Source: Comamonas thiooxydans (GTDB taxonomy: Bacteria > Pseudomonadota > Gammaproteobacteria > Burkholderiales > Burkholderiaceae_C). From it: a stretch of 64,000 bases of DNA. Below, in pieces: positions 23,984 to 32,826 of this stretch. The stretch lies in the NCBI RefSeq assembly GCF_000964545.1, contig NZ_BBVD01000009.1, positions 1-64,000 on the forward strand, given 5' to 3'. The notes under the pieces were generated by a model that did no database searches, had not been told where the DNA came from, and was given only the letters and a program-made list of their open reading frames with translations. Every line of letters starts with the position of its first letter. Positions within the stretch are counted from its first letter, which is position 1. Position numbers and translations under genes: made by a program.

Positions 23984-24853
23984 TCAATCGTCGTGCAGAC
24001 CACGCTCATCGGGCTCGTCCTTGGAGGTCGCCACAATGCTGACCTGCTCACCCTTGGCACGGCGCCAGACATAGATCACATAGCCCGAAACCGAGTAGCC
24101 GACAAACACCAGGAAGAGCATGGTTGCAGGCTCGATGCTGACCACGGCCATCAGCAGGGCCACCACCACCAGCGAGACGAACGGCATGCTCTTGGCGCCG
24201 CCGATGTCCTTGAAGCTGTAATAGGGAATATTGGTGACCATGGTCAGACCTGCGAACAGCGTGATGGCGAACATGATCCAGGAGAGATCGGCCCTGTCCG
24301 TGGGATAGCCGCCAAACCAGGAAATCACATCGCCGAAGATGGGTACATCACGATGGGAAACCATCAGCGCACTGGTCAGCCAGATAAAGCCCGCCACCAG
24401 GGCCGCAGCCGCAGGCGAAGGCATGCCCTGGAAATAGCGCTTGTCCACCACGGCCGTATTCACGTTGAAGCGCGCCAGGCGCAATGCGGCGCAGGCGCAA
24501 TACACAAAGGCGGCAATCCAGCCCCAGCGCCCCAGGGGACGCAAGGCCCATTCATAAGCAATCAGCGCTGGCGCGGCACCGAAGGACACCATGTCGGAGA
24601 GCGAGTCCATCTGCTCACCGAACGCGCTTTGCGTGTGCGTCATGCGCGCCACGCGACCGTCAAGACTGTCGAGCACCATGGCGCAGAAAACGCCCACGGC
24701 CGCCAGCTCGAACTTGTTGTTCATGGCCATGACGATGGCGTAGAAACCGCCAAACAGCGCTGCCAGCGTGAACAGATTGGGCAGCACATAAATGCCTTTG
24801 CGCGGCTTGCGCGGCATTCCACTCAGATCGGCAGAATCATTGCTGTTTTGCAT
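23984..24853 (-). CDS. pssA: CDP-diacylglycerol--serine O-phosphatidyltransferase
   Basis: 289 residues from ATG 24853, which has GGAGG eight bases before it; the frame from 24877 lacks this. The CDP-alcohol phosphotransferase motif is complete: D-G-R-V-A-R-x8-G-x3-D-S-L-S-D (near residues 60-85). Multiple hydrophobic segments follow. It makes phosphatidylserine, the precursor of phosphatidylethanolamine. It lies between ilvC and the leucine genes in the same direction, as in other Burkholderiales, without an obvious metabolic reason. Confidence 0.94.
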   Translation of the reverse strand: MQNSNDSADLSGMPRKPRKGIYVLPNLFTLAALFGGFYAIVMAMNNKFELAAVGVFCAMVLDSLDGRVARMTHTQSAFGEQMDSLSDMVSFGAAPALIAYEWALRPLGRWGWIAAFVYCACAALRLARFNVNTAVVDKRYFQGMPSPAAAALVAGFIWLTSALMVSHRDVPIFGDVISWFGGYPTDRADLSWIMFAITLFAGLTMVTNIPYYSFKDIGGAKSMPFVSLVVVALLMAVVSIEPATMLFLVFVGYSVSGYVIYVWRRAKGEQVSIVATSKDEPDERGLHDD

Positions 24854-24984
24854 CAAACAGACCTCCAGTGCTTGCATGTCAACTGCATGCAGCTATTAAA
24901 ACGATAGTATTTCAAGCATGGCCATCATGGCCATGTCCCTGCCACCAGTGTACCCGCCACACAGATCGCATCCGGAATGAAAAA

Positions 24985-25005
24985 AGGCCACCTCAAAGGT
25001 GGCCT
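24985..25005 (-). terminator. ilvC terminator
   Basis: AGGCCACCT (24985-24993) and AGGTGGCCT (24997-25005) with a three-base loop; T run on the minus strand. It ends the ilvBNC transcript before pssA. Confidence 0.85.
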
Positions 25006-25052
25006 CTTGCCCAAGCGCAGTCATCCGGCTCGCGCCGAATGACCTGCCTGCA

Positions 25053-26069
25053 TTAGTTGCGGGTCTGGTCGACCAGCTTGTTCTTGGAGATCCAGGGCAT
25101 CATGGAGCGCAGCTGGCCGCCCACTTGCTCGATGGCATGGTCGGCGTTCTGGCGACGACGGGCAGTCATCGAAGGATAGTTCAGACGGCCTTCGCTGATG
25201 AACATCTTGGCGTATTCACCGCTCTGGATGCGCTTGAGGGCGTTGCGCATGGCCTTGCGGGATTCTTCGTTGATGACTTCGGGGCCGGTCACGTACTCGC
25301 CATACTCCGCGTTGTTGGAGATGGAGTAGTTCATGTTGGCGATGCCGCCTTCATACATCAGGTCAACGATCAGCTTCAACTCGTGCAGGCACTCGAAGTA
25401 AGCCATTTCGGGAGCGTAGCCAGCTTCGGTCAGCGTCTCGAAGCCCATCTTCACCAGTTCCACGGCACCGCCGCACAGCACGGCCTGCTCGCCGAACAGG
25501 TCGGTCTCGGTTTCTTCCTTGAAGTTGGTTTCGATGATGCCGCCCTTGCCGCCGCCGTTGGCGGAAGCATAGGACAGGGCCACGTCACGGGCCTTGCCGG
25601 ACTTGTCCTGGTAGATGGCGATCAGGGAAGGCACGCCGCCGCCCTTCAGGTATTCGGAGCGCACGGTGTGGCCGGGGCCCTTGGGAGCGACCATGATCAC
25701 GTCCAGATCGGCGCGGGGCACGACCTGGTTGTAGTGCACGTTGAAGCCGTGAGCGAAAGCCAGGGTAGCGCCGGACTTGATGTTGGGCTCGACGTTGTTC
25801 TTGTACACCTCGGGGATGTTCTCGTCGGGCAGCAGGATCATGACCACGTCGGCAGCCTTCACCGCGTCGTTCACTTCCATCACCGTCAGGCCGGCCTTGC
25901 CGACCTTGTCCCAGGAAGAGCCGCCCTTGCGCAGACCGACCACAACCTTAACGCCGCTGTCGTTCAGGTTTTGAGCATGTGCGTGGCCTTGGCTGCCGTA
26001 GCCGATGATGGCAACAGTCTTGCCCTTGATCAGGCTCAGGTCACAGTCCTTGTCGTAGAAAACTTTCAT
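25053..26069 (-). CDS. ilvC: Ketol-acid reductoisomerase (class I)
   Basis: A 338-residue class I enzyme that isomerises and reduces acetolactate or acetohydroxybutyrate in valine, leucine and isoleucine synthesis. NADPH-binding G-Y-G-S-Q-G-H-A-H-A-Q-N near residues 24-35; the acidic metal-binding residues lie in the C-terminal knotted domain (P-E-M-A-Y-F-E-C-L-H-E-L-K-L-I-V-D and S-N-N-A-E-Y-G). Last gene of ilvB-ilvN-ilvC. Confidence 0.97.
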   Translation of the reverse strand: MKVFYDKDCDLSLIKGKTVAIIGYGSQGHAHAQNLNDSGVKVVVGLRKGGSSWDKVGKAGLTVMEVNDAVKAADVVMILLPDENIPEVYKNNVEPNIKSGATLAFAHGFNVHYNQVVPRADLDVIMVAPKGPGHTVRSEYLKGGGVPSLIAIYQDKSGKARDVALSYASANGGGKGGIIETNFKEETETDLFGEQAVLCGGAVELVKMGFETLTEAGYAPEMAYFECLHELKLIVDLMYEGGIANMNYSISNNAEYGEYVTGPEVINEESRKAMRNALKRIQSGEYAKMFISEGRLNYPSMTARRRQNADHAIEQVGGQLRSMMPWISKNKLVDQTRN

Positions 26070-26142
26070 GATGGCTCCAGGTCTCTTATCTTGAGGGGGT
26101 TAAAAAGGTTTGTTCAGATTCAAAAGTGGTGCAACGCAGCCA

Positions 26143-26634
26143 TTAGACACGCAGAATGCGCTCGCCACGACCAATACCCGAGGCGCCTGTGCGAACGGTC
26201 TCAAGGATGGCAGTGCGATCAATGGCTTGCAGGAAGGCGTCGTTCTTGGACTGGTCGCCGGTCAGCTCCACGGTGTAGCTCTTCTCGGTCACGTCGATGA
26301 TGCGGCCGCGGAAGATGTCCGCCATGCGCTTCATTTCCTCGCGTTCCTTGCCCACGGCACGCACCTTGACCATCATCAGCTCGCGCTCGGTGTAGGCACC
26401 TTCGGTCAGGTCCACCACTTTAACCACTTCAATCAGTCGGTTCAGGTGCTTTGTGATTTGCTCAATCACATCGTCCGAGCCCGTGGTCAGGATGGTCATG
26501 CGCGACAGCGAGGGGTCCTCGGTCGGTGCGACAGTCAGGGATTCGATGTTGTAGCCACGGGCGGAAAACAGGCCCACGACGCGCGACAGTGCTCCAGGCT
26601 CGTTCTCGAGCAGCACGGCAATAATGTGTTTCAT
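26143..26634 (-). CDS. ilvN: Acetolactate synthase small (regulatory) subunit
   Basis: 163 residues from ATG 26634 (M-K-H-I-I-A-V-L-L-E-N), with AGAGGA upstream. The N-terminal ACT domain (A-V-L-L-E-N-E-P-G-A-L-S-R-V-V-G-L-F-S) binds valine for feedback control; the C-terminal domain activates the large subunit. Length equals E. coli IlvH. A palindromic repeat copy (C) lies between it and ilvB. Confidence 0.96.
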   Translation of the reverse strand: MKHIIAVLLENEPGALSRVVGLFSARGYNIESLTVAPTEDPSLSRMTILTTGSDDVIEQITKHLNRLIEVVKVVDLTEGAYTERELMMVKVRAVGKEREEMKRMADIFRGRIIDVTEKSYTVELTGDQSKNDAFLQAIDRTAILETVRTGASGIGRGERILRV

Positions 26635-26707
26635 TGGGAGATTCCTCTTTTCGCCGCCCTCCCCTGACACCGGTAAGTGCCAGGCTCGGCGGACAATAGA
26701 TTCGTCA

Positions 26708-26771
26708 AAAAATGCTATTTAAAATATAGCTGCTTGCGCTTGATATGTAAGTGCTTGAGGCCGATTTTTTC
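26708..26771. repeat. Dispersed repeat copy C between ilvB and ilvN
   Basis: Core AGCTGCTTGCGCTTG at 26728-26742 followed by ATATGTAAGTGCTTGAGGCC. On the minus strand this reads CAAGCGCAAGCAGCTATA, the same core as copies D, E and G. It lies in the ilvB-ilvN intercistronic gap, where a hairpin could change the subunit ratio. Confidence 0.75.
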
Positions 26772-26789
26772 AAAACCGGCTACCCGGCA

Positions 26790-28577
26790 TCACAGATCGT
26801 CGGCGCCCAGCAGCATTTCCGTGATGCCACGGCCGGCTTGCACCATGGGGAACACGTTCTCAGTCGGATCGGTGCGGAAGTCCAGGAAGACCGTCTTGCT
26901 TTCCTCGCGCACGATACGGCGCGCCTCGCGCAGCGCAGCCTCGACATCGGCAGGCTTCTCGATCAGCAGGCCACGGTGGCCGAAGGCTTCCGCCAGCTTC
27001 ACGAAGTCGGGCAGCGAATCCATATAGCTGCTTGAGTAGCGACCCGAGTATTCAATTTCCTGCCACTGGCGCACCATGCCCAGGAAGCGGTTGTTCAGCG
27101 CACAGATGACCACCGGGGTGTTGTACTGCTTGCAGGTGGCCAGCTCCTGGATATTCATCTGGATCGAGCCTTCGCCCGTGATGCAGAAGACTTCGGAGTC
27201 GGGCTTGGCCAGCTTGATGCCCATGGCGTAAGGCAGGCCCACGCCCATGGTGCCCAGACCGCCGGAGTTGATCCAGCGACGGGGTTCATCGAAGCGGTAA
27301 TACTGCGCCGCCCACATCTGGTGCTGGCCCACATCGGAGGTGATGTAGGCATCGGCATCCTTGGTCATGTTCCACAGTGTGTCGACAACGTACTGGGGCT
27401 TGATGACTTCGGTGTTGGACTTGTCGTAGCTCAGGCAGTCGCGGCTGCGCCAGCCTTCGATGGTGCTCCACCATTGGCCCAAAGCCGCCTCATCGGGGCG
27501 CTGTGCCGACTCGCGCAGCATGCCAATCAGCTCGTTGAGCACGTCCTTGACATCGCCCACGATGGGCACATCCACCTTCACGCGCTTGGAGATGGAGGAA
27601 GGATCGATGTCGATATGGATGATCTTGCGCTCCACCGACATGAAATGCTTGGGATTGCCGATCACGCGATCGTCAAAGCGCGCACCCACGGCCAGCAGCA
27701 CATCGCAGTTCTGCATGGCATTGTTGGCTTCGATGGTGCCGTGCATGCCCAGCATGCCCAGGAACTTCCGGTCGCTGGCCGGGTAGGCGCCCAGGCCCAT
27801 CAGCGTATTCGTGACCGGGTAGCCCAGCATGTCCACCAGCTGACGCAGCTCGTTGCAGGCATTGCCCAGCAGCACGCCGCCGCCGGTGTAGATATAAGGG
27901 CGCTTGGCCGTCAGCAGCAGTTGCAAGGCCTTGCGGATCTGGCCTGCATGTCCCTTTTTGACGGGGTTGTACGAGCGCATTTCCACTTTTTCAGGATAGC
28001 CCGTGTACAGCGCCTTCTTGAAGGACACGTCCTTGGGAATATCCACCACCACGGGGCCGGGACGGCCGGTGCGGGCGATGTGGAAAGCCTTTTTCATGGT
28101 CTCGGCCAGCTCGCGCACATCCTTGACCAGGAAGTTGTGCTTGACGATGGGGCGCGTGATGCCCACTGTGTCGCACTCTTGAAATGCGTCGGTACCGATG
28201 TAATTGGTCGATGTCTGGCCGGCAATCACCACCATGGGGATGGAGTCGGTATAGGCGGTGGCAATGCCCGTCACCGCATTGGTCAGACCGGGGCCGGAAG
28301 TCACCAACGCCACGCCCACCTCACCGGTGGCACGCGCAAAACCGTCGGCTGCATGCACGGCCGCCTGCTCGTGGCGCACCAGCACATGCTGAATGCTGTC
28401 CTGCTTGTAGAGCGCGTCGTAAATATAGAGAACTGCCCCGCCAGGGTAACCCCACAGGTGCTTGACACCTTCAGCCTGAAGAGACTTGATGAGGATTTCG
28501 GAGCCCATCAATTCCTGGGCGCCCTTGGGGGACGATGCGGCGGCTGCAGAGGCCAGCTCGGCTTTGGAGATTTCCAT
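26790..28577 (-). CDS. ilvB: Acetolactate synthase large (catalytic) subunit
   Basis: A 595-residue thiamine-diphosphate enzyme from ATG 28577 (AAAGG upstream; TTG 28583 is less likely). It condenses two pyruvates, or pyruvate and 2-oxobutyrate. Visible: G-Y-P-G-G-A-V-L near residue 45, catalytic Glu in R-H-E-Q-A-A-V-H-A-A-D-G, FAD-domain middle region, and the ThDP/Mg motif G-E-G-S-I-Q-M-N-I-Q-E-L ... N-N near 470-500. First gene of ilvBNC. Confidence 0.96.
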   Translation of the reverse strand: MEISKAELASAAAASSPKGAQELMGSEILIKSLQAEGVKHLWGYPGGAVLYIYDALYKQDSIQHVLVRHEQAAVHAADGFARATGEVGVALVTSGPGLTNAVTGIATAYTDSIPMVVIAGQTSTNYIGTDAFQECDTVGITRPIVKHNFLVKDVRELAETMKKAFHIARTGRPGPVVVDIPKDVSFKKALYTGYPEKVEMRSYNPVKKGHAGQIRKALQLLLTAKRPYIYTGGGVLLGNACNELRQLVDMLGYPVTNTLMGLGAYPASDRKFLGMLGMHGTIEANNAMQNCDVLLAVGARFDDRVIGNPKHFMSVERKIIHIDIDPSSISKRVKVDVPIVGDVKDVLNELIGMLRESAQRPDEAALGQWWSTIEGWRSRDCLSYDKSNTEVIKPQYVVDTLWNMTKDADAYITSDVGQHQMWAAQYYRFDEPRRWINSGGLGTMGVGLPYAMGIKLAKPDSEVFCITGEGSIQMNIQELATCKQYNTPVVICALNNRFLGMVRQWQEIEYSGRYSSSYMDSLPDFVKLAEAFGHRGLLIEKPADVEAALREARRIVREESKTVFLDFRTDPTENVFPMVQAGRGITEMLLGADDL

Positions 28578-28842
28578 GATCAACCTTTGTGAATTTCTCT
28601 AACGAAAAACCTTCGGTGCCCTTAGCCTGAAGCCCTTGTGAGGCCGGTTTAGGACTTAAGACCACATGCCATGGACGTTTGTGTATACGCCGGACCGTGA
28701 TCCGTTTGCTTCTTTAAGTTGAAGATCATTATCGCACTGCAACAAGACCTTCAAATGCAGTACACAAAAAAACATCATCGGATGCGATAATCTGCCGCTT
28801 TCGTCACTACCTAACTCCCGCTTTCTCCAGGGTTACTCTCTC
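28578..28842. promoter_or_regulatory. Divergent region between ilvB and the sigma factor gene
   Basis: 265 bp with no gene. On the minus strand TTGAAG and GATAAT are separated by 15 bp (about 28755-28725), a candidate ilvB promoter. A second GCGATAAT occurs on the plus strand near 28784. I looked for a branched-chain leader peptide and found only weak frames without Val/Ile/Leu runs. Confidence 0.45.
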
Positions 28843-29412
28843 TTGGCCACAGAACAAGAACTGTCTGCATTCCTCAAAGACGTTGAAAAGCGCGCCTTCA
28901 AACGCAGCGTTTTCCATGTCCGCGACGAGGAGGCCGCCCTGGATATCGTGCAGGACAGCATGCTCAAACTGGCCCAGCACTATGGGGACAAACCGGTCAA
29001 TGAACTGCCCATGCTGTTCCAGCGCATTCTGTCGAACAGCACTCTTGACTGGTTTCGCCGCCAGAAGACACAGAAAGCCGTTTTCACTCACTTCAGCGAC
29101 CTGGAGTCTTCCGTAGACGGGGACAGCGACTTCGATTGGCTGGAAACCTATGCCACCAACGGCGACGCATCCGCCGCCAGCAACGCCGAGAGCCTGACCG
29201 AACGCAAGCAGACGCTGCAAAGCATAGAAAAAGAGATACAGGAGCTGCCTGCGCGTCAACGCGAGGCCTTTCTCATGCGTTACTGGGAAGAGATGGATGT
29301 CGCAGAGACTGCTGCCGCCATGGGTTGCTCTGAAGGCAGCGTCAAAACCCATTGCTTCCGCGCCATTCAAACATTGAGCAAGGCACTCAAGGCCAAAGGA
29401 ATCGAGTTATGA
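28843..29412 (+). CDS. RNA polymerase sigma-70 family factor (ECF-like)
   Basis: 189 residues starting with TTG. Region 2 (about residues 15-80) includes D-I-V-Q-D-S-M-L-K-L and the promoter-melting W-F-R-R-Q-K. Region 4 (about 125-185) has the HTH L-P-A-R-Q-R-E-A-F-L-M-R-Y-W-E-E-M-D-V-A-E-T-A-A-A-M-G-C-S-E-G-S-V-K-T-H. An acidic linker (D-S-D-F-D-W-L-E) joins them. It overlaps the DUF3619 gene by four bases (ATGA), so the two are coupled, and the membrane partner may control it. Its regulon is unknown. Confidence 0.9.
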   Translation: MATEQELSAFLKDVEKRAFKRSVFHVRDEEAALDIVQDSMLKLAQHYGDKPVNELPMLFQRILSNSTLDWFRRQKTQKAVFTHFSDLESSVDGDSDFDWLETYATNGDASAASNAESLTERKQTLQSIEKEIQELPARQREAFLMRYWEEMDVAETAAAMGCSEGSVKTHCFRAIQTLSKALKAKGIEL

Positions 29413-29864
29413 AATCCGCGCCCACCCTCCGGCAAGAACAGACCGCCGACCGCATCGCCCGTCAAATCACTGCCCGCCTGAGCGAGGGCGAAGCCTTGCT
29501 CCCTTACGAAATTACCGAACGCCTGCGCGCCTCCCGCGAGCAAGCCGTGTCCATACGTCGCCGCGAAGCGTCTGTACTGCGCGTTCAGACCAGTACTGCA
29601 GCATCTGCCCAGGGCAGTACCCTGACACTGGGCAACCCCGACGAGGGTAACGGCTGGTGGCGCCCCCTGGTCTCGGCCATCCCCGTTTTTGCACTCATTG
29701 CGGGCCTGGTAATCTACAACTCCGACACCGAACAAAGTATGCTAAGCGAAGTCACCGAGGTCGATACAGCCTTGCTGACCGATGATCTGCCCCCTGCTGC
29801 CTACTCTGACCCTGGCTTCATCCAGTACATCAAGACCTCGGCAGCCACCCCATCAGAACACTAA
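29409..29864 (+). CDS. DUF3619 membrane protein, possible sigma-factor partner
   Basis: 151 residues. Cytoplasmic N-terminus rich in Arg and Glu (about 1-75), one membrane segment near residues 88-105 (L-V-S-A-I-P-V-F-A-L-I-A-G-L-V-I-Y), then an acidic extracytoplasmic tail. This matches the DUF3619 pattern of Burkholderiales. The ATGA overlap with the sigma gene, together with the N-in/C-out layout, is what an anti-sigma factor would show; no ZAS (His/Cys zinc) motif is present. The role is inferred, not established. Confidence 0.75.
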   Translation: MKSAPTLRQEQTADRIARQITARLSEGEALLPYEITERLRASREQAVSIRRREASVLRVQTSTAASAQGSTLTLGNPDEGNGWWRPLVSAIPVFALIAGLVIYNSDTEQSMLSEVTEVDTALLTDDLPPAAYSDPGFIQYIKTSAATPSEH

Positions 29865-29886
29865 ACAGCCTGCCACCTCTGCCTTG

Positions 29887-30702
29887 ATGCCCACTGAGAA
29901 GCGCTCCCTCCTGAAACCCGACAACACCGCCGCCATCATGGCGGCGCTGTTGTTGGTGGCCTTGAGCTGGACAGGATGGAATGTCGTACAGCAAGTCAGG
30001 CTGGCACCCAGCTCCGTCCCCCCCGCCACGGTAGCTGCATCCAGATCCATGCATGCAGACCCGTCCACGCGCCAGAGAGCCTCGGCGCAGGCCTCAGGTC
30101 CACGCTGGGGCGAACTCAGCAGCCACCAGCGCGAGATTCTGCAGCCGCTGCAAGAGCGCTGGGCCATGATCGGCTCGGTGCAGAAGCGCCGCTGGATTGC
30201 CCTGGCGGATGGTTTTGACAAACTCAGCGAGCGCGAACAGCAAAAGCTTCATGACCGCATGGAAGCCTGGTCCGGCCTGAGTGCTGCCCAGCGCAATCAG
30301 GCCCGGCTGAATTTCGCCATTACCAACAAGCTCGCGACTGACAAGCAGGCCCAGTGGGAGGCCTACCAGGCTCTGAGCGATGAAGAAAAGCGACTGCTGG
30401 CGGCCCGCGCCACTCCCAAGGTGGTAAGCGCCGCACCGGCCATCAAGCCCGTGCCTTCCAAGAAGCTGGCGCGCATTCCTGCTGCCACGGCCTCCCCCAA
30501 TACGGTGCCCAATCTGCCCAAGATTCCACCCGCAACCATTCATCACCCACCACCGCCCGTGCCCGCAACACCTGCCATGGTGGAGACGCACCCCATCCGT
30601 ACGCCCTCGGTGATTGTGGAGACGGCTCCCGTGGACATTCCTCGCGCCACACCCATCACGCTGCCGCCGCTGGATGCGCCAGGTCAAGACGCGCACCAAT
30701 GA
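29887..30702 (+). CDS. DUF3106 domain protein with proline-rich tail
   Basis: 271 residues from ATG 29887. One membrane segment (about 17-38), then the DUF3106 region (about 75-175) with repeated W-x-E-L and R-W-x-x-L-S-x-x-E-R-x-x-L-x-x-R-M-x-x-W-x-x-L-x-x-x-Q-R. A Pro/Ala/Thr-rich tail follows. The domain is thought periplasmic. It follows the DUF3619 gene by 22 bp and probably belongs to the same operon, so it may sense or bind something outside the membrane for the sigma circuit. No biochemical role is known. Confidence 0.75.
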   Translation: MPTEKRSLLKPDNTAAIMAALLLVALSWTGWNVVQQVRLAPSSVPPATVAASRSMHADPSTRQRASAQASGPRWGELSSHQREILQPLQERWAMIGSVQKRRWIALADGFDKLSEREQQKLHDRMEAWSGLSAAQRNQARLNFAITNKLATDKQAQWEAYQALSDEEKRLLAARATPKVVSAAPAIKPVPSKKLARIPAATASPNTVPNLPKIPPATIHHPPPPVPATPAMVETHPIRTPSVIVETAPVDIPRATPITLPPLDAPGQDAHQ

Positions 30703-30760
30703 CAGTGTCGGTGCGGCAACCGAGCGCCAAGCCGGCTGAGCTGAGCCCTACAATGCCTTC

Positions 30761-31294
30761 ATGCAGCAAGACACCCGGCCGGCAGCCCCATCGACTCCTG
30801 ACTTCATAGCACCAAGCCTGCGTCGCCGCATGGCTTGCTGGCTTTATGAAGGCATGCTTTTGTTTGGCGTGGTGTTCATCGCCGGCTATTTGTTCGGAAC
30901 GTTGTCTCAGACGCGCAATGCACTCGACAATCGGCATCTGCTGCAGGCCTTCATGCTGGTGGTGCTGGGGATCTACTTTGTCTGGTTCTGGAGCAAGGGC
31001 CAGACGCTGGCCATGAAGACCTGGCATATCCGCGTGGTCGATACCCAAGGTCGCCCCCTGACGCAAACCCGCGCCCTGCTGCGTTACGCAGCCAGCTGGA
31101 TGTGGTGGCTGCCACCGCTGGCCCTACTCTACCCGCTGGGCCTGCCGCCACTGGAGGTTCTGGTGCTGCTCATGGGCTGGATTCTGATCTGGGCGCTGCT
31201 GAGCCGCTTTCACCCCAGAAAGCAGTTCTGGCACGACGCCTGGGCCGGCACCCAGCTGGTGCATCAGGCCCCCACTCCCAAACGCATCCGCTGA
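30761..31294 (+). CDS. RDD-family membrane protein
   Basis: 177 residues. RDD proteins have three membrane helices with conserved Arg-Asp-Asp; here A-P-S-L-R-R-R-M-A-C-W-L-Y-E near residue 20 replaces part of it, followed by hydrophobic segments at about 30-50, 65-80 and 110-145 and the family ending F-H-P-R-K-Q-F-W-H-D-A-W-A-G-T-Q-L-V. The first Asp of the signature is not evident. Some relatives have been linked to ion transport. It is third in the run sigma-DUF3619-DUF3106-RDD. Confidence 0.85.
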   Translation: MQQDTRPAAPSTPDFIAPSLRRRMACWLYEGMLLFGVVFIAGYLFGTLSQTRNALDNRHLLQAFMLVVLGIYFVWFWSKGQTLAMKTWHIRVVDTQGRPLTQTRALLRYAASWMWWLPPLALLYPLGLPPLEVLVLLMGWILIWALLSRFHPRKQFWHDAWAGTQLVHQAPTPKRIR

Positions 31295-31304
31295 CCCCCC
31301 CTCC

Positions 31305-31703
31305 ATGAGTACCTCCTCACCCGACCCCGTCAACCCGCAAAAAAGCCGTACCGGACTGTCCCGGGTGCTGCATGCCGGCGGCTACTCACTGGCTGGCCTC
31401 AAGGCCGGCTGGCATGAAAAAGCATTCCAGCAAGAAGCAATCTGTGCTGCCGTCATGATTCCTCTGGCGCTCTGGCTGGGCCAGAGCTGGGAGCAGACAG
31501 CGCTGTTGGCCGGCACCGTCATCCTGGTGCTCATTGTGGAATTGCTCAATACCGGCCTAGAGGCAGCCATAGACCGTATTGGGCCCGAATGGCACGAGCT
31601 GTCCAAGAAAGCCAAGGACATGGGCAGCGCTGCTGTATTTCTGGCCCTGTGCCTTTGCGGAGCCGTCTGGGCTGCCGCTCTTTATCACCGTTTCATCGTA
31701 TGA
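31305..31703 (+). CDS. dgkA: Diacylglycerol kinase
   Basis: A 132-residue integral membrane kinase with the prokaryotic DgkA signature E-L-L-N-T-G-L-E-A-A-I-D-R-I and K-K-A-K-D-M-G-S-A-A-V. Three membrane helices. It phosphorylates diacylglycerol, recycling lipid from membrane-derived oligosaccharide synthesis. Its stop overlaps the next start (ATGA at 31700). Confidence 0.95.
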   Translation: MSTSSPDPVNPQKSRTGLSRVLHAGGYSLAGLKAGWHEKAFQQEAICAAVMIPLALWLGQSWEQTALLAGTVILVLIVELLNTGLEAAIDRIGPEWHELSKKAKDMGSAAVFLALCLCGAVWAAALYHRFIV

Positions 31704-32293
31704 CTCAACCCGCTTTTTCCATTTGCGTGTACTGCGGCTCACGCCCCGGCACCAACCCTCAATTCACCGAAGTCGCCAAGGCCGTGGGCCAATGGATAGG
31801 CTCGCGCGGCGGCCAGCTGGTCTATGGCGGTGGACGCAGCGGCCTGATGGGCGTGGTGGCCGAAGCCACGCAACAAGCTGGCGGCCGTGTCGTCGGCATC
31901 ATCCCTCAGGCACTGGTCGACAAGGAGCTGGCCAACCAGGCCTGCGACGAACTGCACATCGTCAAGAACATGCACGAACGCAAGGCCATGATGGCCGAGC
32001 GCAGCGATGCCTTCGTGGCCCTGCCCGGCGGCATCGGTACTTTTGAAGAGCTGTTCGAAGTCTGGACCTGGCGCCAGCTGGGCTACCACGACAAGCCCGT
32101 CGGCATTCTCAATGTGGATGGCTATTACGACGCCATGCTGCAGTTTCTTCAGTCCTGTGTGGGCAACGGCTTCATGGGCGAGTGGCAGATGGGCCTGGTC
32201 GAAAGCAGCAGCGACACCTCGGCCCTGCTGCAAAATCTCGTCCAGAATGCCGGCAGCCAGCTGGATACACCGCCTCTGCGCTCGGTAATCTGA
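31700..32293 (+). CDS. LOG-family protein (TIGR00730, nucleoside monophosphate phosphoribohydrolase type)
   Basis: 197 residues from ATG 31700, overlapping dgkA. Conserved blocks: C-V-Y-C-G-S-R-P-G, L-V-Y-G-G-G-R-S-G-L-M-G and the catalytic P-G-G-I-G-T-F-E-E (near 108-116). Plant LOG and several bacterial relatives cleave cytokinin riboside monophosphate or other nucleotides to base and ribose-5-phosphate; many bacterial members act on AMP-type substrates. Full length. Confidence 0.92.
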   Translation: MTQPAFSICVYCGSRPGTNPQFTEVAKAVGQWIGSRGGQLVYGGGRSGLMGVVAEATQQAGGRVVGIIPQALVDKELANQACDELHIVKNMHERKAMMAERSDAFVALPGGIGTFEELFEVWTWRQLGYHDKPVGILNVDGYYDAMLQFLQSCVGNGFMGEWQMGLVESSSDTSALLQNLVQNAGSQLDTPPLRSVI

Positions 32294-32371
32294 GCCCTGA
32301 AAAACACTGCAGGGCGTCATCCGTCGGCCCGTAGCGCTGCCGACAGTGCGCACACCCGGCCCCAGACCATG

Positions 32372-32402
32372 AAAAAAGCCAGACTCAAGGTCTGGCTTTT
32401 TT
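32372..32402. terminator. Bidirectional terminator between LOG gene and glnB
   Basis: AAAAAAGCCAGAC (32372-32384) pairs with GTCTGGCTTTTTT (32390-32402), loop TCAAG, T runs on both strands. Flanking genes converge. Confidence 0.93.
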
Positions 32403-32436
32403 CATGGGGCGCATGACTGGGGCGCGACATGGCGAC

Positions 32437-32775
32437 TTAGACAGCAGTGTCGTCCAGCTCACCCGTACGGATGCGCACCACGCGCTCCACGGGGGTGATG
32501 AAGATCTTGCCGTCACCAATCTTGCCGGTGCGCGCGACGTTGACGACGGCATCCACGCAGCGGTCCACGTCTTCATCTCGCACCACGACTTCGATCTTCA
32601 CCTTGGGCAGAAAATCCACCACATACTCCGCGCCACGATAGAGCTCGGTATGGCCTTTCTGGCGGCCAAAACCCTTGACTTCGGTCACGGTCAGACCATT
32701 CACCCCACACTCGGCCAGGGCCTCGCGCACTTCCTCGAGCTTGAAGGGCTTGATGACGGCGGTAATCATTTTCAT
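32437..32775 (-). CDS. glnB: Nitrogen regulatory protein PII
   Basis: A 112-residue PII. The T-loop R-G-A-E-Y-V-V-D carries Tyr51, the uridylylation site, and the B- and C-loop motifs T-G-K-I-G-D-G-K-I-F and G-E-L-D-D-T-A-V are intact. PII senses 2-oxoglutarate and ATP/ADP and controls glutamine synthetase adenylylation and other targets. It lies downstream of nadE with a 51-bp gap. In several bacteria PII also binds glutamine-dependent NAD synthetase, so the pairing is meaningful. Confidence 0.96.
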   Translation of the reverse strand: MKMITAVIKPFKLEEVREALAECGVNGLTVTEVKGFGRQKGHTELYRGAEYVVDFLPKVKIEVVVRDEDVDRCVDAVVNVARTGKIGDGKIFITPVERVVRIRTGELDDTAV

Positions 32776-32826
32776 GGGGCTGGTTCCTCAATTGATTGAA
32801 ATCGGCAAAACACCGGAGGCAGAACC

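Noticed and set aside
28578..28842. Possible ilv leader peptide and attenuator upstream of ilvB
   Set aside because: A 26-codon frame exists but has few Ile/Val/Leu codons, and I found no terminator with a T run, unlike the clear leuA case.
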